Origin: Caulobacter endophyticus
GTDB lineage: Bacteria > Pseudomonadota > Alphaproteobacteria > Caulobacterales > Caulobacteraceae
NCBI RefSeq assembly: GCF_029543245.1
Contig: NZ_JARQWV010000032.1
Span: forward strand, 1 to 52,144
DNA: 52,144 nt
Direction of reading: 5' to 3'
The notes under the pieces are model-generated. The model was not told where the DNA came from, ran no database searches, and was given only the letters and a program-made list of their open reading frames with translations. Positions within the stretch are counted from its first letter, which is position 1; every line of letters begins with the position of its first letter. This document shows, piece by piece, positions 49,390 through 52,144 of this stretch. A program made the position numbers and the translations under genes.

Positions 49390-52144
49390 ATGACCGTCGC
49401 CACCACCACCTTTTCGCAAGTCGCCGACGTTACTGAGCAAGTCAGTGGCTCCACTGTATTCAATGCACTTGCTGAAAGCGTGACCATCTATGGCGACGGC
49501 CCCAGCCTGAGCCTTGGCGGCGGCGATCTAAATCTCGCTGGCGGCCAGGTCCTGAAGGCCGCGCCCGTCGTCACCGCGGCCGTGACGGCCGAACGTCCGA
49601 TCGGGCTCGATTACAGGCCGCCGGAGGCCAAGGCTTACGATCAGAAGACCGATATCCCGTCCAACGCGCTAGACGCCAAGGACTTCCCCAGCATTGACGC
49701 CTGGCTCGACGCCTGCGTCGCTCAAGGCGTCCCGGGAAAAATCGGCTCGGGCACCTATGTCGTTGATGGAGAGCCGCGCTATTCCCCGGTCGGGATCTAC
49801 GGCTACGGCGAGACGCCGCCCAAATTCGTGGCTCAGAACGTCGACTGCTGGCTCTATCTGAAGTCCGATGACGTCACGCTCAAGGGGCTGGCGTTCGAGG
49901 GGTTTGGCCAAGTGCTCGGCGGCAGCGTCGCATTGAGCGACGGGGCGCCTTACCATTCCACGACAACCTATGCATTTGATCGCTTCGATCCTGCCAAGGG
50001 CGGGCTTGCGATGGATGTGCCGGCGACGACCTCGACCGTCGGTCCGGCTGTGACCATCACCGATTGCGAATTCGTCAATTGCGAAAACGCTTTCATGTTT
50101 GTTTCGGACACCACCCAGATGGGCGCGGTGAATTTCCACGGCAACACGCTGGTCGGCACCTACGGGATGCTGAACATCTTCAGCACCCTGTGGACGGAAG
50201 TGAACGCCACCTACAACGAATGGGGCGACGCCACCGGCGATCGGGCCCAGCCCGGCTTGAAGAGCAACGGAGTTCAGACCGGTATCGCGATCGGCACCGA
50301 CAAGACGATTTACATTGAAGGCCACTCCACCAAGCTCAACATCACTAACAATTACGCCCACGATATCGACTCGCTCTCGCGCTATGACGACACCAACGCC
50401 GCCGTCTTTGTCGACGCGCGGGGCGTGATCAGCGCTGAGCGCGGCGACAACGTCATTTCGTTCAATCGCATCGAGCACCTTCGCGGCCTTCTCGGGCAGG
50501 AAGACTCCAACGCCATTTACGCCAAGGCCCATGGCCTGATTATCCAGGGCAATTGGATCGAGGACAGCGGGGCGGCCTATTACACCTCGACCAAAAACGG
50601 CTCGGAGGCCACGGGCGTCCTGGTCAAGCCGCTTCATGACGGCGTCCATGACGACGTCGCCTCCGACATCGAGGTTATCGGCAACACGTTCGTCGACATG
50701 CCCACGGCGCCGGCCGGCATCGTGAAGGACTTGGCCGTGATCAAGATTTCCGAGGCGGTGGGCGATTCCAAGATCGCTTTTAACACCTTCATCGGGGGCG
50801 GAAATCTTTCCACCTCAAGTTCTGCGGGCATCATCCGCGTTTATGGCGACGTCGAGAAATTCGCGGTCGTCGGCAATCATTTCGTCGATGTGGCTCTGGC
50901 TTCGGGCGCGAACGCGGTCGTGTTTCAAGAGCTGATCGGCACTTCCAGCAGTGTGGTTGAGGTGTCCAACAACAGCGCTGAGAAATCCGTCGGCGCCTAC
51001 AGCAGCGACGCCCGCTGGTTCAACTTCACCAGCAAGACCCCAGGCGCCCTGGTGACGGGGCTCAACGTCCTGGAGGGCGGCTACAAAATGCTCTCCTCGC
51101 GCGCCGGCGTTACAACCACGACGTCGCAATCCTACGACGCCCCCACCGTCGTGATCACCCCCGAGATCGTCACAGCCACGGATCTGCGGATCGCCGATCT
51201 GCAAACCTTGAGCGCGAGCGGCGCCGTCGTTGACGCGTTTGTCCAGGCCAGCGACGCGCGGTTCTCCGTTCACGACGGCGGGCTCTACCTGAAGGCGGGT
51301 CAGTCAGTGGACTTCGCCAAGGAGCCGGTCGTTGAGCTCATCTTGGTGACGCGCGATAGCGACGGCTGGACGGGTGTGGTGCTCAACCTGACCGCGGCCG
51401 GCGTGCTTGGTGCGGCGCTTGAAGTGGAAATCACCCAGCTGACCCAAGTCGCCGAAAATTCGTCCAGCGAAATCAAGGTCGCCCAAATCGGCCTGACCGG
51501 CGGGATTGAAGGCGCCGCCTATAGCACGAGCGACGCCCGGTTCTTCGTGCGCGATGGCGCGCTTTATCTGAAGTCTGGGGCTGGCCTGGACTACGAGAAA
51601 GCCTCGCAGATCGCCGTCGGTGTTACGGCTACGCTCGGCGACGCGAAGTTCGTTGAAACCGTCAATGTGCAGGTAAAGGACGTCAATGAAGCGCCGACGG
51701 CGATTGTTGTCGGCAACCTGGTTTCGGTAACCGAAAACACGATCGTCGAAACGAAGATCGCCACCCTTACCGTCACCGATCCCGATAAGGCTTCGAGCTT
51801 CCGTCAGTTCAGCTATGTCGTTGATGACGCGCGGTTCTACGTCAAGGATGGCGATCTCTATCTCAAAGCCGGCCAGGTTGTCGATTTTGAGAAGGCCTCC
51901 ACCATCGTCGTGAACGTCACGGCGAGCGACGGGACTGGCAGCGTCAAGACGTCGGTGTCGGTCAAGGTGAACGATGTCGTTGAAACCACGCTCCCGCCGG
52001 TGACGAGCGGGGACAAGACGGGCACGGCGGGCGCGGACGTCCTGAAGGGTTCGGACGGAGCCGACAAGCTGGCGGGGTTGGCGGGAGCCGACACCCTCGA
52101 TGGCGGGGCCGGCGACGACACGCTCGATGGCGGCGCGGGCGCAG
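49390..52144 (+). CDS. Large beta-helix, cadherin-like and RTX protein (3' end missing)
   Basis: Open from ATG 49390 to the window end, 918 codons. There is no signal peptide. Residues about 90-130 (DFPSIDAWLDACVAQGVPGK, IGSGTYVVDG) resemble the opening of pectate-lyase-like beta-helix enzymes, followed by many N-x-F/I-V rungs up to about 540. Three repeats then follow with the pattern DARF-x-V-x-DG-x-LYLK-x-G-x-x-x-D-F/Y-EKA and a VxVxDVNEAPT-type spacer: cadherin-like or Ig-like RTX-adhesin modules. The last part is the linker plus RTX nonapeptides shared with the gene at 1-1219. It is divergent from the PrtD-type exporter, its likely secretion route. A carbohydrate-active or adhesive role is inferred. 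Confidence 0.88.
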   Translation, partial: MTVATTTFSQVADVTEQVSGSTVFNALAESVTIYGDGPSLSLGGGDLNLAGGQVLKAAPVVTAAVTAERPIGLDYRPPEAKAYDQKTDIPSNALDAKDFPSIDAWLDACVAQGVPGKIGSGTYVVDGEPRYSPVGIYGYGETPPKFVAQNVDCWLYLKSDDVTLKGLAFEGFGQVLGGSVALSDGAPYHSTTTYAFDRFDPAKGGLAMDVPATTSTVGPAVTITDCEFVNCENAFMFVSDTTQMGAVNFHGNTLVGTYGMLNIFSTLWTEVNATYNEWGDATGDRAQPGLKSNGVQTGIAIGTDKTIYIEGHSTKLNITNNYAHDIDSLSRYDDTNAAVFVDARGVISAERGDNVISFNRIEHLRGLLGQEDSNAIYAKAHGLIIQGNWIEDSGAAYYTSTKNGSEATGVLVKPLHDGVHDDVASDIEVIGNTFVDMPTAPAGIVKDLAVIKISEAVGDSKIAFNTFIGGGNLSTSSSAGIIRVYGDVEKFAVVGNHFVDVALASGANAVVFQELIGTSSSVVEVSNNSAEKSVGAYSSDARWFNFTSKTPGALVTGLNVLEGGYKMLSSRAGVTTTTSQSYDAPTVVITPEIVTATDLRIADLQTLSASGAVVDAFVQASDARFSVHDGGLYLKAGQSVDFAKEPVVELILVTRDSDGWTGVVLNLTAAGVLGAALEVEITQLTQVAENSSSEIKVAQIGLTGGIEGAAYSTSDARFFVRDGALYLKSGAGLDYEKASQIAVGVTATLGDAKFVETVNVQVKDVNEAPTAIVVGNLVSVTENTIVETKIATLTVTDPDKASSFRQFSYVVDDARFYVKDGDLYLKAGQVVDFEKASTIVVNVTASDGTGSVKTSVSVKVNDVVETTLPPVTSGDKTGTAGADVLKGSDGADKLAGLAGADTLDGGAGDDTLDGGAGA
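51993..52144. repeat. Terminal inverted repeat, right copy (RTX coding segment)
   Basis: 152 bp nearly identical (two differences) to the reverse complement of 1-152. The similarity begins sharply at the CCGCCGGTGACGAGC linker, upstream of which the two genes are unrelated. This suggests module exchange or gene conversion of the RTX C-terminus. Confidence 0.9.

Noticed and set aside
1..52144. CRISPR arrays, tRNA, rRNA, riboswitches, complete insertion sequences
   Set aside because: None seen by eye on either strand. The only transposase trace is the short istA scrap near 44.4 kb.

Overview
The window is high-GC alphaproteobacterial DNA. It is most likely from Caulobacteraceae (Caulobacter or Phenylobacterium-like), inferred from gene style, a perfect TTAA-N7-TTAA CtrA-type box and RTX/type I secretion content. 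No rRNA, tRNA, CRISPR array or complete insertion sequence was seen. Both window ends lie inside the same RTX-repeat coding segment in opposite orientation (152 bp, 2 mismatches). Two genes therefore run off the ends, and the window looks like a contig broken at a repeat.

Layout. (1) 1-10.3 kb, all minus strand: a secreted-polysaccharidase locus. It holds a GH81 endo-beta-1,3-glucanase with four C-terminal Trp-rich/EF-hand-like repeats, a HlyB-type ABC exporter, a HlyD-type adaptor, a hypothetical protein and a beta-helix RTX protein. (2) 10.7-30.5 kb: a phenolic-acid locus. It has an AraC regulator, a DUF2306 membrane protein, an amino-acid permease, hydroxycinnamoyl-CoA hydratase-lyase (ech), feruloyl-CoA synthetase (fcs), an aromatic-acid MFS transporter, an outer-membrane barrel, and a compact overlapping operon of a VirG-like response regulator, a di-heme peroxidase and a VirA-like histidine kinase. 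A cupin, small secreted or membrane proteins, a GNAT and an ICMT-like protein follow. A 14-bp palindrome (consensus about GTTWCAGCTGWAAC) recurs in front of nearly every transcription unit here. It matches the Agrobacterium vir box (TNCAATTGAAAY) except at the central dinucleotide. I infer a VirA/VirG-type phenolic-sensing regulon that controls ferulate/coumarate catabolism. This is the most interesting system in the window. An odd TssL-TssM (type VI secretion) soluble fusion lies inside this locus. (3) 30.5-39.5 kb: ordinary chromosomal genes (two AraC regulators, MarC, PII, cytochrome c, PAP2, GT1 glycosyltransferase, two SDRs) and a frameshifted LytTR remnant.

(4) 39.5-44.5 kb: a graveyard or rearrangement zone. 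It has low-GC DNA, a Crp/Fnr C-terminal fragment, a 17-G homopolymer, an ECF sigma N-terminal fragment abutting a ClpP-like N-terminal fragment, a pseudo-receiver, SemiSWEET, a short RTX protein and an IS21 istA scrap. (5) 44.5-52.1 kb: an acyltransferase-3 gene and a second, PrtD-type type I secretion pair. These are divergent from a large beta-helix/cadherin-like/RTX protein that runs off the right end.

The two secretion loci probably export calcium-dependent polysaccharide-active or adhesive proteins. The central locus would import and degrade plant phenolics. Together they suggest a free-living bacterium feeding on plant or algal debris.
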